Below, in pieces: positions 13,889 to 20,526 of a stretch of 20,526 nucleotides of DNA (within the stretch, counting starts at the first letter, position 1; each line of letters opens with the position of its first letter). Where the stretch lies: contig JAFWQM010000046.1 in NCBI GenBank assembly GCA_017509065.1, positions 1 to 20,526 on the forward strand, read 5' to 3'. Both the position numbers and the translations under genes were made by a program. The notes beneath the pieces are model-generated. The model saw nothing but the letters and a program-made list of their open reading frames with translations, had not been told where the DNA came from and ran no database searches. Origin of the DNA: Clostridia bacterium. Lineage in GTDB: Bacteria; Bacillota_A; Clostridia; Christensenellales; Aristaeellaceae.

Positions 13889-14818
13889 CTATATCTGTCC
13901 TACAGCCAGCAGGTTATCCTTCCCCATACCGCAGACATATGGATTGGAATCGAACCGATAGCAGAAATCAAGGAAGTCTTTCTTCTGCTCCGGGTCGTTC
14001 ATAAGCTTCACCAATATTTCCCGGGGAATTGTGCGCCCGTACGCGCCGGGACCGGACAGCTGAATGTTTCTGACGCCGTATCTTTGCAAAATTTTTTCCA
14101 GTTCATCCGGCAAAAACGTGTAGGTGATGCACCACGGCGCGCCGCCTTTTTCATACTCGTCGATCTCCTGCTGCCCGCCCATCAGGCCGTCCGAAAGCAC
14201 CTGCTCAGCCTGTTCTTTGCTGAACCTGAAATGGCTGACCATGTTCTCCCGGTTCATTACGCACCACCGCACGAACGGGTCATCCGCCTGCTCGTCCAGG
14301 ATGAACTGGTTTTTCTGAATGGGATTGCACAGGTACGGCAGCGTCCCCAGGCGGCTTGAAACGCTGAACAAGACCCGTTTCCGGGCGATGCGTACAAGCT
14401 CGCCGATGACGCGCTCCTGGTTCGGCCAGGTATAGGAAATCGGCGCGTCGAAGGAAATCACCAGGTCAAAGGAGCGGTCGGCGTAATCGCTCAAATCCTC
14501 CAGCGCACCCTTCACAAAGGTGATGCGGTCGAGCACACCCTCTTTCTCCGCCGTTTCCCGCGCTTTGTCGATCATGGGCTGGGAAATGTCATAGTGCGTC
14601 ACGCGGCAGCCTCTTTTCGCCAGCAGGATGGAAAAGCGTCCGCTGCCCGCGCCGCCGTCAAACACCGTCTCAATCTCGTCCAGGTTTTCCAGCAGCTTTC
14701 TTTGCAGGTGGTCTTTCTGAATGATGTCATCGATGTAGGTTTCTTCCCGGCGGCTTTCCAGCTCCCCTTTGTCCGGCAGGTTCCATTGCCGCTCCGCAAT
14801 CTTCCGGCTGTAATCCAT
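13889..14818 (-). CDS. Class I SAM-dependent methyltransferase
   Basis: The 309-residue protein is a Rossmann-type methyltransferase. Motif I is VFDGGAGSGRFS (about 52-63), followed by HYDISQPMIDKARE (about 75-88, acidic end of strand 2), FVKGALEDL, and SFDLVISFDAPISY. The methyl acceptor is unknown; it is not one of the rRNA or quinone enzymes I can place, and a small-molecule acceptor is most likely. The start at 14818 was chosen for GGAGG five bases upstream; a longer frame runs into the hairpin repeat at 14843-14910. It is the last gene of the minus-strand run after ridA. A hairpin repeat sits between the two genes, so co-transcription is only an inference. Confidence 0.88.
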   Translation of the reverse strand: MDYSRKIAERQWNLPDKGELESRREETYIDDIIQKDHLQRKLLENLDEIETVFDGGAGSGRFSILLAKRGCRVTHYDISQPMIDKARETAEKEGVLDRITFVKGALEDLSDYADRSFDLVISFDAPISYTWPNQERVIGELVRIARKRVLFSVSSRLGTLPYLCNPIQKNQFILDEQADDPFVRWCVMNRENMVSHFRFSKEQAEQVLSDGLMGGQQEIDEYEKGGAPWCITYTFLPDELEKILQRYGVRNIQLSGPGAYGRTIPREILVKLMNDPEQKKDFLDFCYRFDSNPYVCGMGKDNLLAVGQI

Positions 14819-14842
14819 CGTGACCTCCATAATCGAGGAGTT

Positions 14843-14910
14843 TTCTGGGGGAACCGCTCTTTGGAGGCCAAAGAGCGGTTCCACCCAGACCACCTTCCGA
14901 GAAAGCCGTA
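14843..14910. repeat. GGGGGAACCGCTC hairpin family, copy 2
   Basis: Hairpin GGGGGAACCGCTCTTTGG (14847-14864) against CCAAAGAGCGGTT (14868-14880), followed by CCACCCAGAC and CTTCCGAGAAAGCC. Its orientation is inverted relative to copies 1, 3, 4 and 5. It lies between ridA and the methyltransferase gene, ending about 25 bases before the latter. Confidence 0.85.
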
Positions 14911-14966
14911 AAAGGCTTTCTGATTATCTCCATCTTGCGAAAACTATCACTTATAAATGGCCTAAG

Positions 14967-15332
14967 CTATTTGCAGTACGCCACCGCGTCCGCCTGGAAC
15001 AGCAGGCCGTTTTCTCCGCCCACGTGGGCGAAGTTGGTCTGGATGGACTTGCGGGCGGGGTATTTGCCGTGGAACCTTTCTTTGATGACCTTTTCCATCA
15101 CTGGAATGTTCCACACGTCCCGGAACAGGCAGTCCATCTGCACCACGTTTTCCAGCGTCAAACCCACCAGCGAAAGCCTTTTTTCCATATGGTCGAACAC
15201 GCCGTTCACCTGTTCCTCCATCGTCCCGCCGATGTTGCCAACGCAGTAGCTGAGATAGTAAAAGTCCCCTGCCTTCACGATCCCCGAATGGGCCCATTGC
15301 TCGCTTACGTCATACCGTTCAATTGTACTCAT
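14967..15332 (-). CDS. RidA/YjgF-YER057c family protein
   Basis: The product (121 residues from this start) has the RidA fold size and pattern: GIVKAGDFYYLSYCVGNIGG near the N-terminus, a helix EEQVNGVFDHMEKRLSLVGLTLENVVQMDCLFRD, and an end strand LLFQADAVAYC. Canonical RidA hydrolyses enamine/imine intermediates, e.g. from threonine dehydratase, using an arginine in a (S/T)R(S/T)-type motif; here that part reads less clearly (PARKSIQTNF), so activity may differ. Two in-frame ATGs exist; AAGGAG lies nine bases before the ATG at 15332 and only three before 15338, so 15332 is preferred. It follows the DUF554 gene after a 51-bp gap and is probably co-transcribed. Confidence 0.82.
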   Translation of the reverse strand: MSTIERYDVSEQWAHSGIVKAGDFYYLSYCVGNIGGTMEEQVNGVFDHMEKRLSLVGLTLENVVQMDCLFRDVWNIPVMEKVIKERFHGKYPARKSIQTNFAHVGGENGLLFQADAVAYCK

Positions 15333-15383
15333 TGTCATATTCTCCTTGATAAAAGTTGCATTCGCCCGGCACTGGGCAGTATT

Positions 15384-16088
15384 TCAAAGCAGCGGCACGA
15401 TCCAGGCTGTCCACATCCAGCTGATCGGCCAGACCAGCAGCATGGCGGGAATCATATCCGCAATGGGAAAATCTTTTACCTTGGCGATGCGCAGGCCGGT
15501 CGCCAGCAGGATCAATCCGCCGCAGGCTTTAAAATCGTTGATCATGGCGGGCGTGGTCAGGGGGTAAATGACCTTTGCGAGCAGGAACAGCAGCAGGAAA
15601 ATAATGAATTGCGGGATGGCGATGGCGGATACCACCATGCCCAGGGAGCAGGCGAAAATCATGGCAGTAAATAAATCCAGGATGGATTTGGCCAGCAGGA
15701 TGCTGTGATCACCGCTGATGCCCGAAACGATGGAGCCGTAAATACCTGAACCGCTGGCGCAGAATAAAACAATCGTTGTCACCAGCAGGGCGGTGTCCTG
15801 ATTGCTTCCCTTGCTTGGAAACAGGCTTGCCATCCGCTTTCCCCCGCGTTCCAGCCATGTTCCCAGATGGGTCACGATGCCGACAATGGTGCCCAATATC
15901 AGGGAGAGGATCACCGCGGGCAGATTTTGCAGCAGCACGATGGAAGTGATCCCAATACCCATGGCGCATACGCCGAAAATCTGATTCAGTTTTTCCTTGA
16001 ATTCCTGAGACAGCTTGCTGCCCCAAATCGCTCCAGCGACGCCGCCAACGGCAATGGACAGCGTGTTCACAATCACGCCGATGGGCAT
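15384..16088 (-). CDS. DUF554 family integral membrane protein
   Basis: The 234-residue protein is largely hydrophobic, with about six to seven predicted membrane segments. The start MPIGVIVNTLSIAVGGVAGAIWG, the MGIGITSIVLLQNLPAVILSLILGTIVG block and the late GGLILLATGLRI are typical of the DUF554 (YqgA/YdfK) family, found throughout Firmicutes and described as possible transporters. A short hydrophilic loop around residues 75-95 (WLERGGKRMASLFPSKGSNQ) interrupts the membrane segments. AAGGAG precedes the start. The DUF362 stop lies 13 bases upstream, so it is likely translationally linked to that gene. Substrate and function are unknown. Confidence 0.92.
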   Translation of the reverse strand: MPIGVIVNTLSIAVGGVAGAIWGSKLSQEFKEKLNQIFGVCAMGIGITSIVLLQNLPAVILSLILGTIVGIVTHLGTWLERGGKRMASLFPSKGSNQDTALLVTTIVLFCASGSGIYGSIVSGISGDHSILLAKSILDLFTAMIFACSLGMVVSAIAIPQFIIFLLLFLLAKVIYPLTTPAMINDFKACGGLILLATGLRIAKVKDFPIADMIPAMLLVWPISWMWTAWIVPLL

Positions 16089-16101
16089 AGCGATCCTCTC
16101 C

Positions 16102-17178
16102 TTAGCCCCACTGTATTTCTTCCAGCTTATTCGCGATAACTTCCGCTGTGGGCGGGCAGCCCATCACGCACTGCTCCGCGCCTTTGCAGCACCTGCCGAT
16201 GCCCAGGCCGTCCAGCGTTTTCCCCTGCCAGCCCTGGCCGATATAGATCTGTTCCTTTTCTCCGCAGCGGCTGGCGTGCAAAGCCCGCACCAAGGCGGCA
16301 AAGCAGGCGGAGCACGCCTGGTTTTCATGCACGTTTTTTGTCAGCCGTCCCACCGTTCCGCTGGGGCGGGGATAGGAGGCGCTGTCGCTCGGGTGGTTCA
16401 GTTCGGTCACGTCATCCTCTGACCAGGACGCGCTGCCGCCGCCGTATTCCTCGCACAGCTCAATGTAGGGCACTTCCTCCGGGTTCAGGCCCATGAGGGA
16501 GCGCCCATAGGCGTCCAGCTGCACCGCGTCGGTTCCCAGGTACATGCGGTTGGTCTGCACGGGCGTGCCGCCTTCTTCAAAGTCCAGGTCGCCGCAGATG
16601 CTGTCCACCACGATCAGGCGCGGTTTGAGGGCCGCGCCAAGGGCGGCAATGGGCTTTTGCAGACCCATGGCGTGGAAGTGCCGCTTTTCCCTGTCCGGCA
16701 AGCAACCCTTCAGATTCTTTAACGCGCAGGTCATGACCGTTTGGCAGTGGCCTTTCAGCACAGGCAAATCCACCAGCAGCCCCGCGTCCAAGGCGCGGCA
16801 GCAGATGTCGATGGGGCCAATAGCGGTTTTCACCGTGCGTGTCTTATCCTTTTTCAAATCAAAGAAGGGCACGCCGTATTTTTCACATACCTTGTCGTAC
16901 CCCGCGCGGCGCATGGCGCGCATGGTTTCGTCCCCGACCCAGCTGCCTTCGATGACGCTGATGTCCTTCACGCCGTGTTCCCGGAAGTATTCGATGCACC
17001 CGCTGAGCACGCCCGCATGAGTGGTGGCCCCGCTTTCGGGCGTGCCCGCAATGACCAGGTTGGGCTTGAGCGCAACAGAGCCGCCGGAAGGCACCAGACG
17101 GTATGCGTCGGATGCCTCCAGCAGCTTAACTGTCATATCATGGGCGTCCTGTCCGTAGATTTGATAAATCTTTGACAT
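16102..17178 (-). CDS. DUF362 family protein with cysteine-rich C-terminus
   Basis: The 358-residue protein begins with the DUF362 core (SVALKPNLV near 34-42, HAGVLSGCIEYFREHG, SVIEGSW, KGHCQTVMTCALKNLKGCLP at about 143-161, and YLGTDAVQLDAYG). The C-terminal third carries cysteines at 289, 292, 305, 330, 331, 337 and 341, the last as CVMGCPP. This resembles an iron-sulphur binding segment, but the spacing is not a classic ferredoxin CxxCxxCxxxCP. DUF362 proteins are often called ferredoxin-like and their role is uncertain. The ribosome binding site is weak (GAGA). The gene is the fourth member of the minus-strand run, downstream of the GltD-like oxidoreductase, and may have its own promoter. 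Confidence 0.86.
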   Translation of the reverse strand: MSKIYQIYGQDAHDMTVKLLEASDAYRLVPSGGSVALKPNLVIAGTPESGATTHAGVLSGCIEYFREHGVKDISVIEGSWVGDETMRAMRRAGYDKVCEKYGVPFFDLKKDKTRTVKTAIGPIDICCRALDAGLLVDLPVLKGHCQTVMTCALKNLKGCLPDREKRHFHAMGLQKPIAALGAALKPRLIVVDSICGDLDFEEGGTPVQTNRMYLGTDAVQLDAYGRSLMGLNPEEVPYIELCEEYGGGSASWSEDDVTELNHPSDSASYPRPSGTVGRLTKNVHENQACSACFAALVRALHASRCGEKEQIYIGQGWQGKTLDGLGIGRCCKGAEQCVMGCPPTAEVIANKLEEIQWG

Positions 17179-17227
17179 AATTTCTCATGCTTTCAGTCAG
17201 TTGTTATAATATACCCGCAATCCCTTT

Positions 17228-17300
17228 TATGCTTTTCTCGGAAGGGGGTTTGGGGGGAACCGCTCTTTGATGCCCAAAGAGCGCTTCCCCCCAGAGAAAA
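17228..17300. repeat. GGGGGAACCGCTC hairpin family, copy 3
   Basis: GGGGGGAACCGCTCTTTG (17252-17269) pairs with CAAAGAGCGC-TTCCCCCC with one interruption. The left flank has the family signature TTTTCTCGGAAGGGGG. It lies directly after the stop of the GltD-like gene (17302-17304) on the minus strand. No T tract follows on that strand, so it is not a classic terminator. Confidence 0.85.
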
Positions 17301-17301
17301 A

Positions 17302-18522
17302 TCAATCCTTCGCCTCCATGTATTGCACCATGGCGGCGGCGGCGTTCTTCGCATCGTTCACGGCGTGCACCACGGTGAGGGAACCATGCACCACGTCGCC
17401 GGCGGCGAAGACGCCGGGGCGGGTGGTCATGTTGTTTTCGTCCACGATCAGCAGGCCGCGCGGGTTCGCTTCCAGGCCGTGGGTAGTGTTCACCAGTTTG
17501 TCCTTGGGCCGTTGGTTGATGGCGATGATGGTGGTGTCGGCGAGCACAAGCTCATCCTCGCCTTCCACGCCGATGGGCCGGCCGTCCTCGTTCAGCACGG
17601 AATTTTTGAATACCGGGCCCTGGGGCGTGATGCGTTGGATGGACTTGCCGAAGAAGAACTCCGCGCCGTCCAGCCGCGCGTATTCCATTTCATGGTCGCT
17701 GGCCGGGGATTTGCTGCCCCGCTGGAACAGCATCACGCGCTGCGCGCCGTGGCGGAAGGCGGTGCGGGCCACGTCCATGGCCACGTTGCCCATGCCGATG
17801 ACGGCCACGGTCTGGCCCACGGTATAGGAAATGGGCCGGGCCAGATAGGAAATGCCAAAGTGTACGTTGGCTAATGTTTCGCCTTCAATGCCCAGGGTGG
17901 AGGGACGCCATACGCCGGTACCGATGAACACGGAAGAATAACCGTCGCGGAACAGGTTGTCGATCATCAGGTCGCCGCCCATGACTACGTGCGGGCGAAT
18001 CTTCACGCCCAGCTCCAGCAGTCGGGCCTTGTACCGGTCCAGGATGGTTTTCGGCAGGCAGAAATCCGGGATGCCGTATTGCAGCATGCCGCCGATCCTG
18101 TCCTTCTCCTCAAAGATGGTCACGCCATAGCCCTTTTGCGCCAGTGCGAAGGCCACCGTCATGCCTGCGGGTCCGCTGCCGATCACGGCGGCGGTCTTGC
18201 CGTTGAAGGGCGCTTTTTCCAGGATCATACGGTCCAGATACGCGTCGGAAATGAACTTCTCGATCTCGTAAAACTGCACGGGCTGGCCCTTGTGATTCAG
18301 TACGCAATGGCCGTAACACTGCCCCGCGTGGTGGCATACCATGGCGCATACCAGGCTCATGGGATTGTTTTCAAACAGCATCTGCCCTGCTTCCATCAGC
18401 CTGTGTTCCTTGAAGAGGGCGATCACCTGCGGGATGGGCGTATGCGCCGGGCAACCCTGCTGGCATAGCGGCTTTTTGCATTGCAGGCAGCGGTTCGCTT
18501 CATTTTCGATATGCAGGGGCAT
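17302..18522 (-). CDS. GltD-like NAD(P)-dependent flavin oxidoreductase
   Basis: The 406-residue protein is a homologue of the small subunit of glutamate synthase and related electron-transfer proteins. Cysteines C12, C15, C20, C24 and C59, C63, C69, C73 fit two N-terminal [4Fe-4S] clusters (CLQCKKPLC..GC and a second set). The FAD site GSGPAG is at 115-120, the NAD(P) site GMGNVAMD at 243-250, and the second FAD motif is in FAAGDV (about 375-380). No large-subunit partner gene is present, so it probably serves another redox step; it need not be glutamate synthase. The start at 18522 is supported by AAAGGAGG seven bases upstream. It is encoded just after garD, which suggests linkage to aldarate catabolism. 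Confidence 0.87.
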   Translation of the reverse strand: MPLHIENEANRCLQCKKPLCQQGCPAHTPIPQVIALFKEHRLMEAGQMLFENNPMSLVCAMVCHHAGQCYGHCVLNHKGQPVQFYEIEKFISDAYLDRMILEKAPFNGKTAAVIGSGPAGMTVAFALAQKGYGVTIFEEKDRIGGMLQYGIPDFCLPKTILDRYKARLLELGVKIRPHVVMGGDLMIDNLFRDGYSSVFIGTGVWRPSTLGIEGETLANVHFGISYLARPISYTVGQTVAVIGMGNVAMDVARTAFRHGAQRVMLFQRGSKSPASDHEMEYARLDGAEFFFGKSIQRITPQGPVFKNSVLNEDGRPIGVEGEDELVLADTTIIAINQRPKDKLVNTTHGLEANPRGLLIVDENNMTTRPGVFAAGDVVHGSLTVVHAVNDAKNAAAAMVQYMEAKD

Positions 18523-18570
18523 GGGGGTTCCTCCTTTGGTGGAAATCAAACCTTTACAAATTTCGTGATT

Positions 18571-18648
18571 CCTTTATGCCTTTCTTGGAAGGGAGTCTGG
18601 GGGAAACCATTCTTTGGGTCCCAAAGAATGATTTCCCTCAGAAAAATT
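18571..18648. repeat. GGGGGAACCGCTC hairpin family, copy 4
   Basis: Arms GGGGGAAACCATTCTTTGGG (18599-18618) and CCCAAAGAATGATTTCCC (18620-18637). The inner pairs are A-T where other copies have G-C. The family flank CTTTCTTGGAAGGGAGTCT precedes. It follows the garD stop (18650-18652) at once and lies before the GltD-like gene. Confidence 0.85.
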
Positions 18649-18649
18649 T

Positions 18650-20161
18650 TTAAGTAATTGGCGCGGGATTGAAGATGCACAGATAGTTGTGCATCCGGTA
18701 TTTCTCGGCGAAGGGCTGATCCTTGCCGCTGGCGCAGGCGATGATCTTGTTGAAGATTTCCGTGCCGACCTCCGCGATGGTCTTTTCCCCGGTGGCGACG
18801 GCGCCCGCGCTGATGTCGATAATGTCCGGCCACTGCTCCTTGAGTTCATTCCGGGAACATACCTTGATGACGGGCACGGCAGCCAGGTTGTAGGGCGTAC
18901 CGCGGCCGGTCATGAACACCTGCAGCCCGATACCGCTGGCCATCTGGCAGGGGCCGCACACGATGTCGCTGGCCGGGGTGGCCGCGAAGATTTCTCCGTG
19001 CTTGGTGGGCCGCTCGGCGGGAGAGAGCACTTCCACAATGGGGGACGTACCGGACTTAGCGATGCTGCCCATGGCCTTTTCCACAATGTTGGATAAGCCG
19101 CCCTTTTTGTTGCCGGGGGTGGGATTGGCGCTGCGGTCCACGTTAGCGTCGGAAAGGTACTTGTCATACCAGCGCATTTCCGCTGCCAGCTTATCCCGCA
19201 CTTCCTCGCTGACGCAGCGCTGGGCGATGAAATGCACGCCGTCCCGCACTTCGGTGACTTCGCTGAACAGTACGGTGGCTCCGCCCTGCACCAGCATGTC
19301 CGCCGCGTAACCGGCGGAAGGATTCGCGGAAACACCGGAGAAGGCGTCACTGCCGCCGCACTGCATGCCGATGAGCAGTTCGGACAGGGGCAGTTCTTCG
19401 CGCCTGCGCTGATTCAGAATGGCCAGCTTTTTATCCGCCATGTCCATGAGGGCCTTCATGCAGCCCTCAAAACCGTGGCATTCCTGCAAAACCACCACGT
19501 TTTCGGGCGTGTTGTTTTCCGGGCCCACCAGCATGTCCACCGTCAGCTTTTCGCAGCCCAGGGAAACCACCATGAGCTGGCCGCCGAAATTGGGATGGTG
19601 GGCGATGTTCCGCAAAGCGCGGATGGGCACTTTGGCTTCCGGCGCGTTGATGGCAACGCCGCAGCCGTAGGCGTGGTTGATTGCCACCACGTCGTCCACG
19701 TTAGGATACTTGGGCAGCAATTCTTTCCGAATGCGCTCCAGGGCCACGTTCAGGGTGCCTTCCACGCACTGCACAGTGGTCTGAATGCCCAGCATGTTCC
19801 GGGTGCCCGCGTAGCCGCCCTCGGGATTGCGGAAACCCCACCAGGTTTTCACCGGCGGTTCGGGCAGGTCGGTTTTAATGTTCGTGCCCCAGGGCATGTC
19901 GTCCAGGGAGGGAGGCGTGGGTAGGCGGAGCATATGCTCGTTGATCCAGGAGCCCTTGGGAATGTAATCCAGGGCGTAGCCCAGGGTCACGCCGTAGCGG
20001 ATGATGTCCGCATCCTTGGGAATATCGTGGAGGGCGATCTTGTGAGCCTGGGGAATGTCGTCCAGCGTGACCAGCCCGGGCATGATCTCCGTGCCTTTTT
20101 TGATTTCCTGCACGGCGATGGCTACGTTGTCCTCCGGCTTGATTTGTACGTATGTGCGCAT
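18650..20161 (-). CDS. garD: Galactarate dehydratase
   Basis: The 503-residue enzyme removes water from galactarate (mucate) to give 5-dehydro-4-deoxy-D-glucarate. It reads along E. coli GarD nearly throughout: an N-terminal SAF domain (about 8-80; IIRYGVTLGYALDYIPKGSWI at 53-73), HAYGCGVAINAP at 163-174, LGCEKL at 201-206, MQCGGSDAFSGVSANPSAGYA at 266-286, DRSANPTPGNKKGG, EVLSPAERPTKHG and the end FNPAPIT. The full set of conserved blocks and similar length make GarD better than altronate dehydratase UxaA, which shares the fold. AGGAGAGAAATT precedes the ATG. gudD ends 208 bp upstream, and the hairpin repeat at 18571-18648 follows the stop. Induction by glucarate or galactarate is expected from the family but no operator is proved. 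Confidence 0.94.
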   Translation of the reverse strand: MRTYVQIKPEDNVAIAVQEIKKGTEIMPGLVTLDDIPQAHKIALHDIPKDADIIRYGVTLGYALDYIPKGSWINEHMLRLPTPPSLDDMPWGTNIKTDLPEPPVKTWWGFRNPEGGYAGTRNMLGIQTTVQCVEGTLNVALERIRKELLPKYPNVDDVVAINHAYGCGVAINAPEAKVPIRALRNIAHHPNFGGQLMVVSLGCEKLTVDMLVGPENNTPENVVVLQECHGFEGCMKALMDMADKKLAILNQRRREELPLSELLIGMQCGGSDAFSGVSANPSAGYAADMLVQGGATVLFSEVTEVRDGVHFIAQRCVSEEVRDKLAAEMRWYDKYLSDANVDRSANPTPGNKKGGLSNIVEKAMGSIAKSGTSPIVEVLSPAERPTKHGEIFAATPASDIVCGPCQMASGIGLQVFMTGRGTPYNLAAVPVIKVCSRNELKEQWPDIIDISAGAVATGEKTIAEVGTEIFNKIIACASGKDQPFAEKYRMHNYLCIFNPAPIT

Positions 20162-20286
20162 AATTTCTCTCCTATATTTCAGGCTGTCATTCCATACTAT
20201 TCACAAAACTTCAATGTAAGGCTGACAGTGTTGCTGTTGCACTTTATAGCATCTCGATTGATTTTTTACTAACAAGTAAGTTTTTC
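20162..20286. other. gudD-garD intergenic segment with small inverted repeats
   Basis: AT-rich DNA of about 125 bp between the gudD hairpin repeat and garD. It contains TTACTAACAAGTAA (20266-20279), an inverted repeat with 5-bp arms, and a CTGTCA (20184-20189)/TGACAG (about 20222-20227) pair. Either could be an operator or a weak RNA structure. I see no convincing promoter, so garD may be read from upstream. Confidence 0.35.
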
Positions 20287-20362
20287 CCTTTATGGCTTTC
20301 TCGGAAGGAGGTGTGGGGGGAACCGCTCTTTGGGCTCCAAAGAGCGGTTCCCCCCACAGTAT
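20287..20362. repeat. GGGGGAACCGCTC hairpin family, copy 5
   Basis: A perfect hairpin GGGGGGAACCGCTCTTTGG (20315-20333) against CCAAAGAGCGGTTCCCCCC (20338-20356) with a short loop. The flank GGCTTTCTCGGAAGGAGGT precedes. It stands eight bases after the gudD stop codon on the minus strand. Confidence 0.9.
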
Positions 20363-20369
20363 TTCCTGC

Positions 20370-20526
20370 TTACCGTACCAGGCAGGGCTTCTTATTGTCG
20401 AATTTCCAGCCGGGGATCAGGTACTGCATGCCCTTGGCGTCGTCGCGGGCGCCCAGGCAGTATTCATTATAAATCTTGTTGGCCTTTTTGATCTGATCCA
20501 GGTCGGCGTCAATGCCGAGGCCGGGC
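20370..20526 (-). CDS. gudD: Glucarate dehydratase, C-terminal end (cut by window edge)
   Basis: Only the last 51 codons and the TAA stop (20370-20372) are present; the 5' part lies beyond the right edge. The end of the protein includes [37 protein letters not shown] and [11 protein letters not shown], which closely matches the C-terminus of D-glucarate dehydratase of the enolase superfamily (E. coli GudD ends in the same [27 protein letters not shown]-type sequence). It dehydrates D-glucarate to 5-dehydro-4-deoxy-D-glucarate, the same product as GarD makes from galactarate. Its catalytic residues lie outside the window, so activity cannot be checked here. Confidence 0.88.
   Translation of the reverse strand, partial: [51 protein letters not shown]

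Noticed and set aside
17302..18522. Glutamate synthase small subunit gltD as a definite call
   Set aside because: No gltB large subunit is adjacent, and many unrelated electron-transfer proteins share this domain order.
17228..20362. Rho-independent terminators between the gudD, garD, GltD-like and DUF362 genes
   Set aside because: The hairpins lack a following T tract on the minus strand and share a conserved flank, so they are better described as a repeat family. A role in termination cannot be excluded.

Overview
The window looks like chromosomal DNA of an uncultured or poorly described Clostridia-class Firmicute (gut or rumen type). The reasons are strong AGGAGG-type ribosome binding sites on nearly every gene, sigma-A promoters, a CtsR-type heat-shock operator, Firmicute pairs such as xpaC-telA, moderately GC-rich coding DNA and many intergenic palindromic repeats. 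I see no rRNA, tRNA, CRISPR array, transposase, prophage or plasmid gene. Genus-level placement is not possible from the sequence alone.

Layout. 1-511: gene-free leader with a stem-loop and the CtsR-controlled promoter of a small heat-shock protein. 512-973: Hsp20, convergent with birA (1073-1837, minus). 1864-2308: a large nested-palindrome element with terminal inverted repeats. 2325-3698 (minus): a ROK-like sugar kinase or regulator homologue, followed by a second type of repeat element (3773-3963). 4048-5891 (minus): an AT-rich exported protein and a family 2 glycosyltransferase. 6144-10891 (plus): a five-gene cell-envelope cluster, xpaC-like, telA-like, lemA, TPM domain protein and an alkaline-phosphatase-superfamily phosphodiesterase. 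11007-11537 (plus): a monocistronic exported protein with a near-perfect promoter and terminator. 11576-13671 (minus): exodeoxyribonuclease III and ribonuclease Z, separated by a second copy of the large palindromic element. 13889-20526 (minus): a co-directional run reading gudD (3' end only), garD, a GltD-like oxidoreductase, a DUF362 protein, a DUF554 membrane protein, a RidA-family protein and a methyltransferase.

How the genes work together. GudD and GarD convert D-glucarate and galactarate to 5-dehydro-4-deoxy-D-glucarate, so the right end is the distal part of an aldarate catabolic locus. The GltD-like and DUF362 proteins are cysteine-rich candidates for a linked redox function, but no substrate can be named. 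The plus-strand cluster combines four families repeatedly linked to envelope stress or membrane quality control with a phosphodiesterase, and is the best candidate for an incompletely described system.

The most striking non-coding signal is the intergenic repeats. Three families are present: two copies of a TIR-bounded nest of hairpins, two copies of a CTTCCCCTTGAGGGGAAG element, and five copies of a GGGGGAACCGCTCTTTGG hairpin. In two of the three families, paired bases change together between copies, which points to conserved secondary structure. No other gene-free stretch over 300 bases lacks a description: 1-511, 1838-2324, 3699-4047 and 12347-12744 are each covered by the entries below.
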